From: an uncultured SAR116 cluster alpha proteobacterium
Lineage (GTDB): Bacteria; Pseudomonadota; Alphaproteobacteria; Puniceispirillales; Marisalimonadaceae
Reading direction: 5' to 3'
Length of the DNA stretch: 64,000 bases
Assembly (NCBI GenBank): GCA_902619615.1
Contig: CACNFD010000006.1
Span: 54,380-118,379 of the forward strand
Part shown: positions 21,235 to 30,354 of the stretch, in pieces
How the letters are laid out: each line of letters starts with the position of its first letter
Position numbering within the stretch: position 1 is the first letter of the stretch
Notes under the pieces: model-generated
Seen by the model: the letters and a program-made list of their open reading frames with translations, nothing else
What the model was told of the DNA's origin: nothing
Database searches by the model: none
Program-made: the position numbers and the translations under genes

Positions 21235-21981
21235 TCAATCCGCTTTCTTGACTTGTACTAGCTGTACGTTTATCCAAAGACATAAAATTATCATTGACAC
21301 AAAGAAGACTAGAGTACTCAAATCAAAAACACCCATTTGTATCCTACTAAAATGTGATAGAAACGACATTGAACTTATTGTTTCTGTTATCCAATTTGGT
21401 GACCATGACCTTACAGCTGATAATACCAAATTAAAGCCAGCCATTATTAGCACAAAACCACTAATGGATGATATTATAAATGCTATGACTTGATTTTTAG
21501 TTAGTACCGACAGACAAGAAGTAAGAGCTAAAAAGGCTCCTGCCATTAACCAGCTGCCAGAGTAGGATATTAAAATAACATGATTATCTGGTTCACCTAA
21601 ATAATTAACTGTTATCCAGATAGGCATGGTTAGAATAAGGGCAATCAGAGTAAAAATCCAGCTTGCTAAAAATTTACCAACGACTAGCTGTGTATTTGTA
21701 ACAGGTAAAGTAATCAATAGTTCAATTGTACCAGACCTTCTTTCTTCAGCCCATAATCTCATACCGATAGCTGGCATCAATACAAGGAATAACCAAGGAT
21801 GCCACGAAAAAAATGCTGTTAAATCAGCCTGATCTCTCTCAAAAAACCTTCCCAAAAAGAAGGTCATACCTGATGATAGGGCTAAAAAGACAAGCAAAAA
21901 AATTGATGCTAACGGAGTTCTGAAATATCCCTTTAATTCTCTATCTAAGATTATGTATGTCTTGTTTAAGTAGTTATCCAT
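21235..21981 (-). CDS. GldF-like ABC-2 permease
   Basis: A 248-residue ABC-2-type permease with about six membrane helices. The signature loop MRLWAEERRSGTIELLITLP after the second helix is typical of this NosY/GldF-like group. It pairs with the ATPase ending 13 bases upstream and with the GldG-like auxiliary protein downstream. The transported or mechanically handled substrate is unknown. Confidence 0.87.
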   Translation of the reverse strand: MDNYLNKTYIILDRELKGYFRTPLASIFLLVFLALSSGMTFFLGRFFERDQADLTAFFSWHPWLFLVLMPAIGMRLWAEERRSGTIELLITLPVTNTQLVVGKFLASWIFTLIALILTMPIWITVNYLGEPDNHVILISYSGSWLMAGAFLALTSCLSVLTKNQVIAFIISSISGFVLIMAGFNLVLSAVRSWSPNWITETISSMSFLSHFSRIQMGVFDLSTLVFFVSMIILCLWINVQLVQVKKAD

Positions 21982-21994
21982 GGGTTTTTACCAA

Positions 21995-22951
21995 TTATTT
22001 TGAATTGTTTTCTGAGGTTATTGTTCTGAAGATTTCTTCAAGACTTACCTTTTGAAAATTTGCCTCAATTACATCGAGCTTGAGTTTGCTTATCTGTTTT
22101 AAAACTGTATTAAGATTTGGATTTTTCCTGCGGTCACTTACTAAAAGAGTATGAGTTGAAATGTCTGTTTTTTGAATTTTGACGTCATCATAATTTAGTA
22201 ATGATTTTATTTCTTTAGAGAAAACATTATTAATTTTATTAGACACTTTAATAGATAAAGTGTTTTTGTTTAAAAATTTATTTTCTAAATTTTTAGGAGT
22301 GTCATTTGCAAGTAACTTTCCATTTGAAATAATTACAGCGCGTGAACATACTGCCTCAACTTCTTCTAAGATATGTGTTGAAATAACAATAGCCTTATTA
22401 GTAGATATTCTTTTTATGAGGTTTCTCATTTCGTGTTTTTGATTAGGGTCTAAGCCGTCAGTTGGTTCATCCAATATTAATATATCAGGGTCATGTATTA
22501 ATGCTTGAGCAATACCAACTCTTCTTTTAAAACCTTTAGAAAGTGTTTCTATAGGTCTGTTCCACATGTCTTTTAAGTTAATTTGATTAGCCATTTCTTC
22601 TAAGCGATAGCTTAGAGAATTATCATTCAACCCTCTCATTTTTCCAACAAATGACAAAAAATCTGCAACTATCATATCTGAATATGATGGAGCACCTTCA
22701 GGTAGGTACCCTATGTATTCTTTTGCTTTTAATGGATCAGATTTAAGATTAATATTGTTAATAAAAATCTCACCATTATCTGGTTCTAAAAAACCAGTTA
22801 GCATCTTCATTGTTGTAGACTTTCCTGCACCATTTGGACCAAGAAAGCCAACCACCTCACCCCTTGAGACTGACAAATCAATATTATCTACAGCAATAAA
22901 TTGATCAAAAGATTTTTTTAAGTTAGTTGCGTTTATAAGTTTATCAGACAA
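21995..22951 (-). CDS. GldA-like ABC transporter ATP-binding protein
   Basis: ABC ATPase of 318 aa. Walker A GPNGAGKST is at 38-46, the signature LSKG at 137-140, Walker B ILILDE ending at E162, and the H-loop is in VISTHILEEVEA. A C-terminal extension of about 90 residues follows the ATPase domain, as is usual in ABC-2 exporters. It heads the four-gene operon ATPase-permease-GldG-DUF4340. A 9-bp-arm dyad lies 28 bases upstream of its start. Confidence 0.9.
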   Translation of the reverse strand: MSDKLINATNLKKSFDQFIAVDNIDLSVSRGEVVGFLGPNGAGKSTTMKMLTGFLEPDNGEIFINNINLKSDPLKAKEYIGYLPEGAPSYSDMIVADFLSFVGKMRGLNDNSLSYRLEEMANQINLKDMWNRPIETLSKGFKRRVGIAQALIHDPDILILDEPTDGLDPNQKHEMRNLIKRISTNKAIVISTHILEEVEAVCSRAVIISNGKLLANDTPKNLENKFLNKNTLSIKVSNKINNVFSKEIKSLLNYDDVKIQKTDISTHTLLVSDRRKNPNLNTVLKQISKLKLDVIEANFQKVSLEEIFRTITSENNSK

Positions 22952-22979
22952 AATATTTACCTTCTAGGAACAATACCTT

Positions 22980-22999
22980 ATTAATACTTGAGTATTAAT
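22980..22999. promoter_or_regulatory. Palindromic dyad upstream of the Gld-like operon
   Basis: ATTAATACT and AGTATTAAT (9-bp perfect arms, 2-base centre) lie 28 bases before the start of the GldA-like gene, in the gap after the amidase gene. In the direction of local transcription no T-run follows, so an operator is more likely than a terminator. Confidence 0.45.
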
Positions 23000-23073
23000 T
23001 AATTTTTTAAATTATAAATTTCAAGATAAAAAAGTTATTTTTTTATATTTAAGTTAGTCTTTATAAATCAACA

Positions 23074-24492
23074 TTATAAAAACTTGCTGATGTCAGGAAG
23101 TTGAGGCTCTCCCAGATAATTTTCTAGAGCCAGAGCAATTTCAACTGCTTTCTCATCTTCGTTTTTACCACATATGATTTGTAAACCAATTGGTAATGTT
23201 TTGTTATCTTTATTATTCAATAAATTATGGATAGGAAAAGAAATTCCACATAATCCAAAAATATTTACAGGTTGTGTGTTCGCTGATGCTAGAAGGCTTC
23301 TTTCGTGAAGTTCTCCACCAATTGTTGATTTATCAACTTCAAGGGGCTGCATTACAGTTGTAGGTGAGATGAGAGCATCATATTTTGAAAAATATTTACT
23401 TGCTATATCCTCTAACTCTAAATGTCTTTTTTTAGCTTCAATATATTCAAATGAGGATACATTTAGACCCAATTTAGCTCTATTTCCAGTAACAGGGTCC
23501 ATTTTTTCAACATTCTTGATAAATCTATCTTTACCAAATGCGCTTATAATTTCTGATCCTACAATTACTGGAAACAAAGTTGCTTTTTCATAAGCTTCAG
23601 GTATTATAACTTCTTCTAAATTAGCGCCCAATTTTTCTAATTTACTACAAATAATCTCAAAAGCTTCTTCAACTTCTGGGTCTAAATTTAATGTAAAGGG
23701 CTCTTTAAGTTTTCCAAAAGTCATACCATTAAGTTTTATGGGTGGTAGATCATTTTTTGTGCTGTTATATGTATTAAAAATTAATTTTGTATCTTTTACA
23801 TTTCTCGCTATAGGTCCAGGAGTATCTAAAGTAGGTGATAATGGAAAAATCCCATCGGTTGGCCACCTATTTTTTGTTGTTTTTAATCCAACTATACCAT
23901 TAAGCGAAGCAGGAATTCTTACTGAACCACCTGTATCTGTTCCAATTGCAAAAGCAGCAAGACCAGAAGCAACAGCTACAGCAGAACCACTGCTTGATCC
24001 TCCTGGCATCCTATGAACATTTTCATCCCATGGGTTTTTAGGAGTACCTTTATATTTATTTAACCCAGTTGCACCTAGGGCAAATTCAACAGTATGGGTT
24101 TTACCTAATATAACACAACCAAGAGATTTTAATTTTTTAACAAGACCTCCTTCAAGTCCAGTTATATCGTCACTTTTTATCTGAGAACCATTTGTTGTTG
24201 GCATTTCATTGACAGAACAAATATCTTTGATTGCTACAGGTATACCCATTAGAGGTCCTAAATCAACACCGCTAGCAAATAGTTTGTCTATTCCGTCTGC
24301 CCAAATGAGACCTTGTTTTTCATCTGTATATATATAAGCATGAAGGTGTGGATTTAAAATTCTTATTCTTTCATAGTATGTTGATGTAACTTTTTTACAG
24401 CTTACTAAACCATCTCTAAATTTTTTACCTAATTCTTCTATTGAAATGCCGTTGAGAGGGTCGCTTGGCAAATTTATTTTTGAATTTTTCAT
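23074..24492 (-). CDS. Amidase-signature family hydrolase
   Basis: A 472-residue serine amidase (AS family). The Ser-cisSer-Lys triad is visible: K89 in GIPVAIKD, the serine-rich GGSSSGSA (164-171) supplying the cis-Ser, and the nucleophile S190 in TDTGGSVRIPAS. It resembles GatA-like amidases but has no GatB or GatC neighbour and is preceded by an unrelated small membrane protein, so a stand-alone amide hydrolase (indoleacetamide, nicotinamide or similar) is more likely than tRNA amidation. Its ATG is 10 bases after the upstream small gene. Confidence 0.88.
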   Translation of the reverse strand: MKNSKINLPSDPLNGISIEELGKKFRDGLVSCKKVTSTYYERIRILNPHLHAYIYTDEKQGLIWADGIDKLFASGVDLGPLMGIPVAIKDICSVNEMPTTNGSQIKSDDITGLEGGLVKKLKSLGCVILGKTHTVEFALGATGLNKYKGTPKNPWDENVHRMPGGSSSGSAVAVASGLAAFAIGTDTGGSVRIPASLNGIVGLKTTKNRWPTDGIFPLSPTLDTPGPIARNVKDTKLIFNTYNSTKNDLPPIKLNGMTFGKLKEPFTLNLDPEVEEAFEIICSKLEKLGANLEEVIIPEAYEKATLFPVIVGSEIISAFGKDRFIKNVEKMDPVTGNRAKLGLNVSSFEYIEAKKRHLELEDIASKYFSKYDALISPTTVMQPLEVDKSTIGGELHERSLLASANTQPVNIFGLCGISFPIHNLLNNKDNKTLPIGLQIICGKNEDEKAVEIALALENYLGEPQLPDISKFL

Positions 24493-24502
24493 TGAATTAA
24501 CC

Positions 24503-24901
24503 TTAATTTTTAAATTGATTTTTCATAGAGCCAAAAATCCCTTTTAATCTTGGTGAGGTTGAACAATCAGCTTCTAAAATCATTTTTTTCTCAACAGGAA
24601 CATGGATGCCTACATAGCGAACGGATTTATATTTTGGGTTAGATATGAGTTGTACTTTTCTATTTGATTTTAATCTATACCTCGCCACCCCTTTTTTAAA
24701 TGGAAAAATTATATCTGTTCCTGGAACTGCAACTGCAAAACTATCATCATCAACGGAACATTTATTATTTAAAGTAATTGCAACTGAAATCACCTCCACA
24801 GGTTTAAAAGCTTGTTGAATATTAGGCATGCCAAACCATAGCATCAGCCCAATAACACTTATTCCGAAGAGAAAAAAAACAATTTTAGTAAAAAAACGCA
24901 T
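24503..24901 (-). CDS. Unrecognised small membrane-anchored protein
   Basis: I do not recognise this 132-residue protein. It has a basic N-terminus and one hydrophobic helix (about 5-25) ending before a Pro/Asn stretch, then about 105 soluble residues predicted to lie outside the membrane. That part is beta-rich with two cysteines, C48 and C113, which could form a disulfide, and a basic stretch KSNRKVQ around 78-84. It lies 10 bases before the amidase on the same strand and may be co-transcribed. It reads as real coding sequence (no competing frame, sensible composition). Confidence 0.6.
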   Translation of the reverse strand: MRFFTKIVFFLFGISVIGLMLWFGMPNIQQAFKPVEVISVAITLNNKCSVDDDSFAVAVPGTDIIFPFKKGVARYRLKSNRKVQLISNPKYKSVRYVGIHVPVEKKMILEADCSTSPRLKGIFGSMKNQFKN

Positions 24902-25000
24902 TGATACCTTAAAATAAACATATTACATCTTATCATAATGTTAGTTATACCAAATTTATAGCCTAAGTAATTAATTTTTATATAATATTTTAAGGACTTA

Positions 25001-26200
25001 TTGAAAAAATTTATGCGAAACGAATTTGATAGAATTAAAAGATTACCACCATATGTCTTTGCTGAGGTAAATAATCTCAAAGCTAAACTAAGATCTGAAG
25101 GGAAAGACATAATTGACTTTGGAATGGGAAATCCAGATATGCCAACACCAAAGCATATCAGACAAAAATTAAAAGAAACTGTAGAAAAACCTGGCACAGG
25201 AAGATATTCTACGAGTAGAGGTATCAACGGGCTTAGAAAAGCGCAGGCTGCTTACTATAAAAGGCGATTTGATGTTAATTTAAATCCTGAGGATGAAGTA
25301 ATAGTTACTTTGGGATCGAAAGAAGGCCTAGCTAATTTAGCACAAGCAATAACGTCACCTGGAGATATAATATTATCTCCAAACCCTTCATATCCTATTC
25401 ATCCTTATGGGTTTATAATTGCAGGTGCTTCATTACGTCATTTACCAGCTATGGATGATGGAATTTTTAACCCTGATTTATATTTAGAACGATTAGAAAG
25501 ATCAATTATTGAGAGTGTACCAGCTCCAGTGGCAGTTATTGTTTCTTTTCCCTCCAATCCAACTGCACAAGTTGTATCTTTAGAATTTTATGAAGAAGTG
25601 GTAAAAATTGCACTTAAAAACAATGTCTATATATTATCTGATCTTGCATATGCAGAAATATATTATGATAATTCTCCACCTCCTTCAATCCTTCAAATAC
25701 CAAAAGCAAAAGAAGTAGCAGTAGAATTCACTTCAATGTCTAAGACATATGCTATGGCAGGATGGAGAATTGGTTTTGCTGTTGGCAATATAAGACTAAT
25801 AAACGCTCTTACTAGAATTAAGTCATATTTAGATTATGGAGCTTTTACTCCTGTTCAAGTTGCAGCAGCAGCTGCATTGAATGGCCCGCAAAATTGTGTT
25901 CAAGAGATAAGAAATACTTATCAAAAAAGAAGAGACGTTCTTATAAACTCCATGGCTAGGGCTGGATGGAATATTCCAAGTCCTAAAGCAAGTATGTTTG
26001 CTTGGGCTCCAATACCAGTTAAATATAAAGATAAAGGATCCTTAGAGTTTGCAAAGGAATTAATGCTTAAAGCAGATGTAGCAGTTTCTCCAGGTGTAGC
26101 TTTTGGTGAATTTGGAGAAGGTTTTGTAAGAGTTGGTTTAGTAGAGAATGAACAAAGGATTAGACAAGCTGCAAAAAATATTAAAAAATTATTAATTTAG
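25001..26200 (+). CDS. alaC: AlaC-like class I/II aminotransferase
   Basis: A fold-type I PLP enzyme of 399 aa. The N-terminus (RIKRLPPYVFAEVNNLK) and YSTSRGINGLR are very like E. coli AlaC, the glutamate-pyruvate transaminase making alanine. PLP lysine K248 is in TSMSKTYAMAGWRIG; NPSYPIH and the C-terminal FVRVGLVENEQR are present. I use the TTG at 25001, with TAAGGA 4 bases upstream; an ATG at 25013 is too far from that site. In many alphaproteobacteria this family is annotated as LL-diaminopimelate aminotransferase-like, often beside homoserine dehydrogenase, which is absent here. Confidence 0.87.
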   Translation: MKKFMRNEFDRIKRLPPYVFAEVNNLKAKLRSEGKDIIDFGMGNPDMPTPKHIRQKLKETVEKPGTGRYSTSRGINGLRKAQAAYYKRRFDVNLNPEDEVIVTLGSKEGLANLAQAITSPGDIILSPNPSYPIHPYGFIIAGASLRHLPAMDDGIFNPDLYLERLERSIIESVPAPVAVIVSFPSNPTAQVVSLEFYEEVVKIALKNNVYILSDLAYAEIYYDNSPPPSILQIPKAKEVAVEFTSMSKTYAMAGWRIGFAVGNIRLINALTRIKSYLDYGAFTPVQVAAAAALNGPQNCVQEIRNTYQKRRDVLINSMARAGWNIPSPKASMFAWAPIPVKYKDKGSLEFAKELMLKADVAVSPGVAFGEFGEGFVRVGLVENEQRIRQAAKNIKKLLI

Positions 26201-26237
26201 ATTTGATATTTTACCCTACGCCCAATTATTCAAATGG

Positions 26238-27848
26238 ATGTTTATGAAAACACTAGATAAATTTATTACTCGAGATTTTTCAAACCCTGGAAAATCTAAT
26301 GTAATAAGTCAAAACTGTATGACGGCATCCTCACACCACATAGCATCGTTTGTAGGTATTGAGGTTTTAAAAAGTGGTGGAAATGCTGTTGATGCAGCAT
26401 TAGCAATGAGTGCAGTTTTGTGTGTTGCAGAACCACACATGACTGGTATTGGTGGAGACTGCTTCGCAATGCTTTCAATTGACGGCAGTGCTGATATAAA
26501 AGCTCTAAATGCTTCAGGAAAGTCTTCTGAAAATTCAAGTGCTAGTCATCTTCGCAATAAAGGCATAAAATTAATAAAACCCGAAATGCCTGATGCAATC
26601 ACAATACCAGGTGCTGTTGCAGGATGGAGTTTGCTTCATAAAGAACATGGGCATATGCCTTGGGATGAAATATTTCAGCCCGCTATAAATTATGCCAGAT
26701 CAGGTGTTATAATTCATGAAAGGGTGGCATATGATTGGGCTAAAAACAGAGAAAAATTGTTATCTGATAAAGATACATCAAAGATTTTTTTAAAGAATAA
26801 AAAACCATTTAATGTTATGGAAAGTTTCAAAAACAAGCAGTTATCAAAAACTTTTGAAACAATTGCTAGTGATGGAGTAGCAGGTTTTTACAATGGCTGG
26901 GTGGCAGACGATATGCTAGAAAAATTAAATAGTATTGGAGGGTCACACACTAAAAATGATTTTATAAACTCAAGTGCTGAATGGATAAAACCTATTACTC
27001 AAAATTATAGAAATATTAAAATTCACGAATGTCCCCCAAATGGTCAAGGTATTGTTGCTCTAATTATACTAGGAATACTTGAACTTTTTAATGTTAAAAA
27101 TATGCCTAAGAACGACTACATCCATTTATTTTGTGAAGCAGTTAAAATAGGATACTTTCTAAGAGATCAATATCTTGCAGACACTCATCATAATAAATTG
27201 TCTGAGATAAGTTTTTTAAGTAAAAAGTCACTTGAACAATACGCATCAAAAATTGATTTTAATAGACCTAAAACATATGAAAAAAGCCTATTTCCTGATC
27301 ATCCTGACACTGTTTATTTAACGGTAAGGGATAAAAATGGAATGACAATTTCATTTATTAACTCACTTTTTGATCCTTTTGGTAGTGGAATTACAGCACC
27401 AAAAAGTGGTGTGCTTTTCCATTGTAGAGGACGAGGGTTTAATTTAATAAAAGGGCACCCAAATGAACTTTATCCAAATAAAAGACCTCTTCATACTATT
27501 ATTCCAGCAATGATTTCAAAAAAAAATAAATTAGTTGGTTCTTTTGGAGTAATGGGTGGTCAATATCAAGCGGCTGGCCATGCATATGTTTTATCACAAA
27601 TGATTGATTTTTGTTTAAGCCCTCAAGAAGCGCTTGATTTGCCAAGAGTTTTCCCAAATAACAATGTTTTAGATTTTGAAAAAAATTTTGACAATTCAAT
27701 TATTGAAGACATGGTCTCAAGAGGACATGAAATTAATTATCCTGACTCCCCAATTGGTGGTGGCCAAATAATACTTATTGATAATAAAAAAAATATATTA
27801 ATCGGGGCTAGTGATTATAGAAAAGATGGGTGTGCAATAGGATATTAA
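26238..27848 (+). CDS. Gamma-glutamyltransferase-family Ntn hydrolase
   Basis: A 536-residue protein of the gamma-glutamyltranspeptidase family. The N-terminal half has the substrate block AEPHMTGIGGDCFAML. The self-cleaving nucleophile is probably T358 in HPDTVYLTVRDKNG, followed by SLFDPFGSGI and a GGQYQAAGH block. The sequence after the Thr (VYLTV rather than THYSV) matches the YwrD-like subgroup rather than classical GGT, so the substrate may not be glutathione. No signal peptide is visible, suggesting a cytosolic enzyme. The start could also be the ATG at 26244. It converges on the DMT carrier with a 4-base overlap. Confidence 0.85.
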   Translation: MFMKTLDKFITRDFSNPGKSNVISQNCMTASSHHIASFVGIEVLKSGGNAVDAALAMSAVLCVAEPHMTGIGGDCFAMLSIDGSADIKALNASGKSSENSSASHLRNKGIKLIKPEMPDAITIPGAVAGWSLLHKEHGHMPWDEIFQPAINYARSGVIIHERVAYDWAKNREKLLSDKDTSKIFLKNKKPFNVMESFKNKQLSKTFETIASDGVAGFYNGWVADDMLEKLNSIGGSHTKNDFINSSAEWIKPITQNYRNIKIHECPPNGQGIVALIILGILELFNVKNMPKNDYIHLFCEAVKIGYFLRDQYLADTHHNKLSEISFLSKKSLEQYASKIDFNRPKTYEKSLFPDHPDTVYLTVRDKNGMTISFINSLFDPFGSGITAPKSGVLFHCRGRGFNLIKGHPNELYPNKRPLHTIIPAMISKKNKLVGSFGVMGGQYQAAGHAYVLSQMIDFCLSPQEALDLPRVFPNNNVLDFEKNFDNSIIEDMVSRGHEINYPDSPIGGGQIILIDNKKNILIGASDYRKDGCAIGY

Positions 27849-28765
27849 TTTTGATTTCTCCGCATTTCTCTGTAAGTTATTAAAAGACAAGATCCAATTA
27901 CAATTAAACCTCCTAAAATCTGATTATAAGATGGAATTTCATTCCATATTAAATATCCAAAGATAGCAGCAATGGGAATTGCTAAATATCGTAGAGTTAC
28001 TAATATAGTCGCTTCTGCATACTTGTAACTTTGTGCCATTAAATATTGTACTAATGAGCCTACAAGTCCTAAAAAGATTAAGGAATAAAATATAAAATTT
28101 GGTGTAATTAAGATTTCAATACCGTATTTTCCCGTGGTTCCGTAAAATTTTGTCCCAAAAAATAATATTGCAACAATAATTATTATTGAAGTTAGTAGGT
28201 TATGTATTAGAGCTGTCGACGCAGGATGTTCTGTTTTACCAATTTTTCTAAGGATCAATGCTAATCCAGCATGAGTTATTGCGCTACCAAAGGCTAGTAA
28301 TAACCCTAATGATGACAATTCACTGGTTTTTTCTATAATACCAATTGGATTAATCATTAAAAAAACCCCAATCAATCCAGTTATCACAGCAGTCCATCTT
28401 ATGAGGCCAATTTTTTCTCCTAAAATAAATGGAGATAATAAAGTAACATATATAGCTGAGCTCTGAGCTAAGGCTGTGGTTAAACCAATGGGAATAAGTT
28501 GTAAGGACGAAAAAACCATGATCATTGTTACAAAACCAAATAATGAGCGAACAAATATGTTGCTCCAATTATTTATTTGTAAAAAAAATATTTTTCTAGC
28601 TAGAAAGGCTAAAATAAAAAGAATAGGTAATGAATAAACAAATCTAGCAAATAACGTAATAACAAAATCCACTTCACCAGTTAGTGACTTTATTATCATA
28701 TGAGAAAATACTGATAAAAAAATAAATAACAACCAGATCAGTGATCCAATTAAATTTGAGGACAT
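27845..28765 (-). CDS. EamA/DMT-family transporter
   Basis: A 306-residue drug/metabolite transporter with ten predicted helices in two EamA repeats; each half ends with a helix followed by Lys/Arg residues (the last is LLITYREMRRNQN). Members export amino acids, nucleobases or other small metabolites, and the substrate cannot be inferred. It is transcribed alone, convergent with the gamma-glutamyltransferase-like gene and divergent from the TcuA-like gene. Confidence 0.85.
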   Translation of the reverse strand: MSSNLIGSLIWLLFIFLSVFSHMIIKSLTGEVDFVITLFARFVYSLPILFILAFLARKIFFLQINNWSNIFVRSLFGFVTMIMVFSSLQLIPIGLTTALAQSSAIYVTLLSPFILGEKIGLIRWTAVITGLIGVFLMINPIGIIEKTSELSSLGLLLAFGSAITHAGLALILRKIGKTEHPASTALIHNLLTSIIIIVAILFFGTKFYGTTGKYGIEILITPNFIFYSLIFLGLVGSLVQYLMAQSYKYAEATILVTLRYLAIPIAAIFGYLIWNEIPSYNQILGGLIVIGSCLLITYREMRRNQN

Positions 28766-28864
28766 ATTAATCCTAGAAAAAATTCAACTTGAAAATAACT
28801 ATCTTAAATAATAACAATATTTAAACAATCTTAAATGAAGAAAAAATTATATTGGAAATTTTAA

Positions 28865-30331
28865 ATGTCTAAAAAAATTATAATTGTTGGTTCTGGAAAT
28901 GCGGCATTATCAGCTGGCATAGCTTCCTTAGAAAAAGGTGCAGAAGTAACTATTTATGAAAAAGCAAATAAAAAAATGGCAGGTGGAAATACTAAATATA
29001 CTGCTGGAGCAATGAGGTTTTCTTATGAAAGTGGAGATCAATTAATAGATCTTTTGAACAATCCGAATGATGAAAGATTAAAAGACACAGATTTTGGTTC
29101 CTACACACAAGAAAAATTTAAAAATGATCTTTTAAATTTTAATGACGGTAGACCTTTGAGTTGGGAACAAGAAATCTTAGTGTCTAAGTCTTTAGAAACA
29201 ATCCAATGGTTATCTTCGCATGATGTAAAATTTGAGCCAATATATTCAAGACAAAGTTTTATAAAAGAAGGCAAGCATATTTTTTGGGGAGGATTAACTC
29301 TTGCTTCTGAAAATGAAGGTGTAGGCTTATTTAATCAAGAATTATCAGCTTTTTTATCTTTAGGTGGAAAAATATTTTATGAAAACGCAGTTACTGACTT
29401 ATTCTTTGAAGATAATGTAGTTAAAGGTATTTACATAGGAGATGATAAAATAGAATCGGATGGAGTAATTCTAGCATCTGGTGGTTTTGAAGCTAATGAT
29501 GATTTACGAAAATCATTTATTGGAGCTAATTGGTTGAAGGCTAAGGTAAGGGGTACACCTTATAATACTGGTGACGGTCTAAAGATGGCTCTAGACATTG
29601 GAGCAATAAAACATGGTTTATATGATGGTTGTCATGCAACCCCAATGGATTTGCATATGAAAAATTATGGTGGATTAGATTTAGAGCCAAAGGAACGAAA
29701 AAACTATCGTAAAATTTGTTATTTTTTAGGGATTATGGTTAATGCAAAAGGTCTAAGATTCTTAGATGAGGGTAAAAATTTTAGAAATTATACATATGCA
29801 CAATATGGTAGACAAGTATTAGAACAACCTGGTCATTTTGCTTGGCAAATTTTTGATAGTAAAGTTTTTGACTTACTTTATGAGGAATATAGATTTCATG
29901 ATGCTCATTTTGTTGAAGGAGAGACTATTGACGAATTAATTTCAAAAATGGATGGTATTGATAAAATTGAAACGAAAAAAACAATAGTTGAATACAATAA
30001 CTCAGTGGATTTAAACACGGCTTTTGATCCAACTATTCTTGATGGCAAGTCAACTTTGGATTTAAGTATTAAAAAATCTAATTGGGCGCAAAGAATTGAT
30101 AAAAGTCCATTTAGAGCTTTCCCAGTTACAGGTGGTATTACATTTACATATGGAGGATTAAAAATAAATAAGAATGGATCAGTCTTGGATATACATAATA
30201 AACCAATAGTTGGTTTATATGCTTGTGGAGAACTGGTCGGAGGAGTTTTCTTTAATGGTTATCCTGGAGGTTCGGGGTTAACATCTGGAGCTGTGTTTGG
30301 AAGAATAGCTGGATATGGTGCGACTAAATGA
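28865..30331 (+). CDS. FAD-dependent dehydrogenase/fumarate-reductase-like flavoprotein (TcuA-like)
   Basis: A 488-residue flavoprotein of the fumarate reductase/succinate dehydrogenase flavoprotein superfamily. It has the FAD motif GSGNAALSAG (9-18), GGNTKYTAGAMRF, the second FAD block ILASGGFEAN and a C-terminal GGVFFNGYPGGSGLTSGA. It is closest in pattern to tricarballylate dehydrogenase TcuA and ketosteroid-dehydrogenase-type proteins. No TcuB partner is adjacent; the next gene is a 2-hydroxyacid dehydrogenase. The end of the gene lies inside a 21-bp tandem duplication. Confidence 0.83.
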   Translation: MSKKIIIVGSGNAALSAGIASLEKGAEVTIYEKANKKMAGGNTKYTAGAMRFSYESGDQLIDLLNNPNDERLKDTDFGSYTQEKFKNDLLNFNDGRPLSWEQEILVSKSLETIQWLSSHDVKFEPIYSRQSFIKEGKHIFWGGLTLASENEGVGLFNQELSAFLSLGGKIFYENAVTDLFFEDNVVKGIYIGDDKIESDGVILASGGFEANDDLRKSFIGANWLKAKVRGTPYNTGDGLKMALDIGAIKHGLYDGCHATPMDLHMKNYGGLDLEPKERKNYRKICYFLGIMVNAKGLRFLDEGKNFRNYTYAQYGRQVLEQPGHFAWQIFDSKVFDLLYEEYRFHDAHFVEGETIDELISKMDGIDKIETKKTIVEYNNSVDLNTAFDPTILDGKSTLDLSIKKSNWAQRIDKSPFRAFPVTGGITFTYGGLKINKNGSVLDIHNKPIVGLYACGELVGGVFFNGYPGGSGLTSGAVFGRIAGYGATK

Positions 30332-30354
30332 TAATATGGTGCGACTAAATGATA
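30313..30354. repeat. Perfect 21-bp tandem duplication at a gene junction
   Basis: Two identical 21-base units, 30313-30333 and 30334-30354, span the stop of the TcuA-like gene and the start of the next gene. Each contains the ATGA that would serve as overlapping start and stop. The duplication leaves the first ATGA as the stop (TGA 30329-30331) and the second as the start (ATG 30349), so an ancestral overlapping junction was pulled apart by 17 bases. Confidence 0.95.

Noticed and set aside
26350..26370. Loss of the gamma-glutamyltransferase nucleophile
   Set aside because: At first the THYS motif seemed missing, but aligning the small-subunit start places the Thr at residue 358 (TVYLTV), as in the YwrD-like subgroup.
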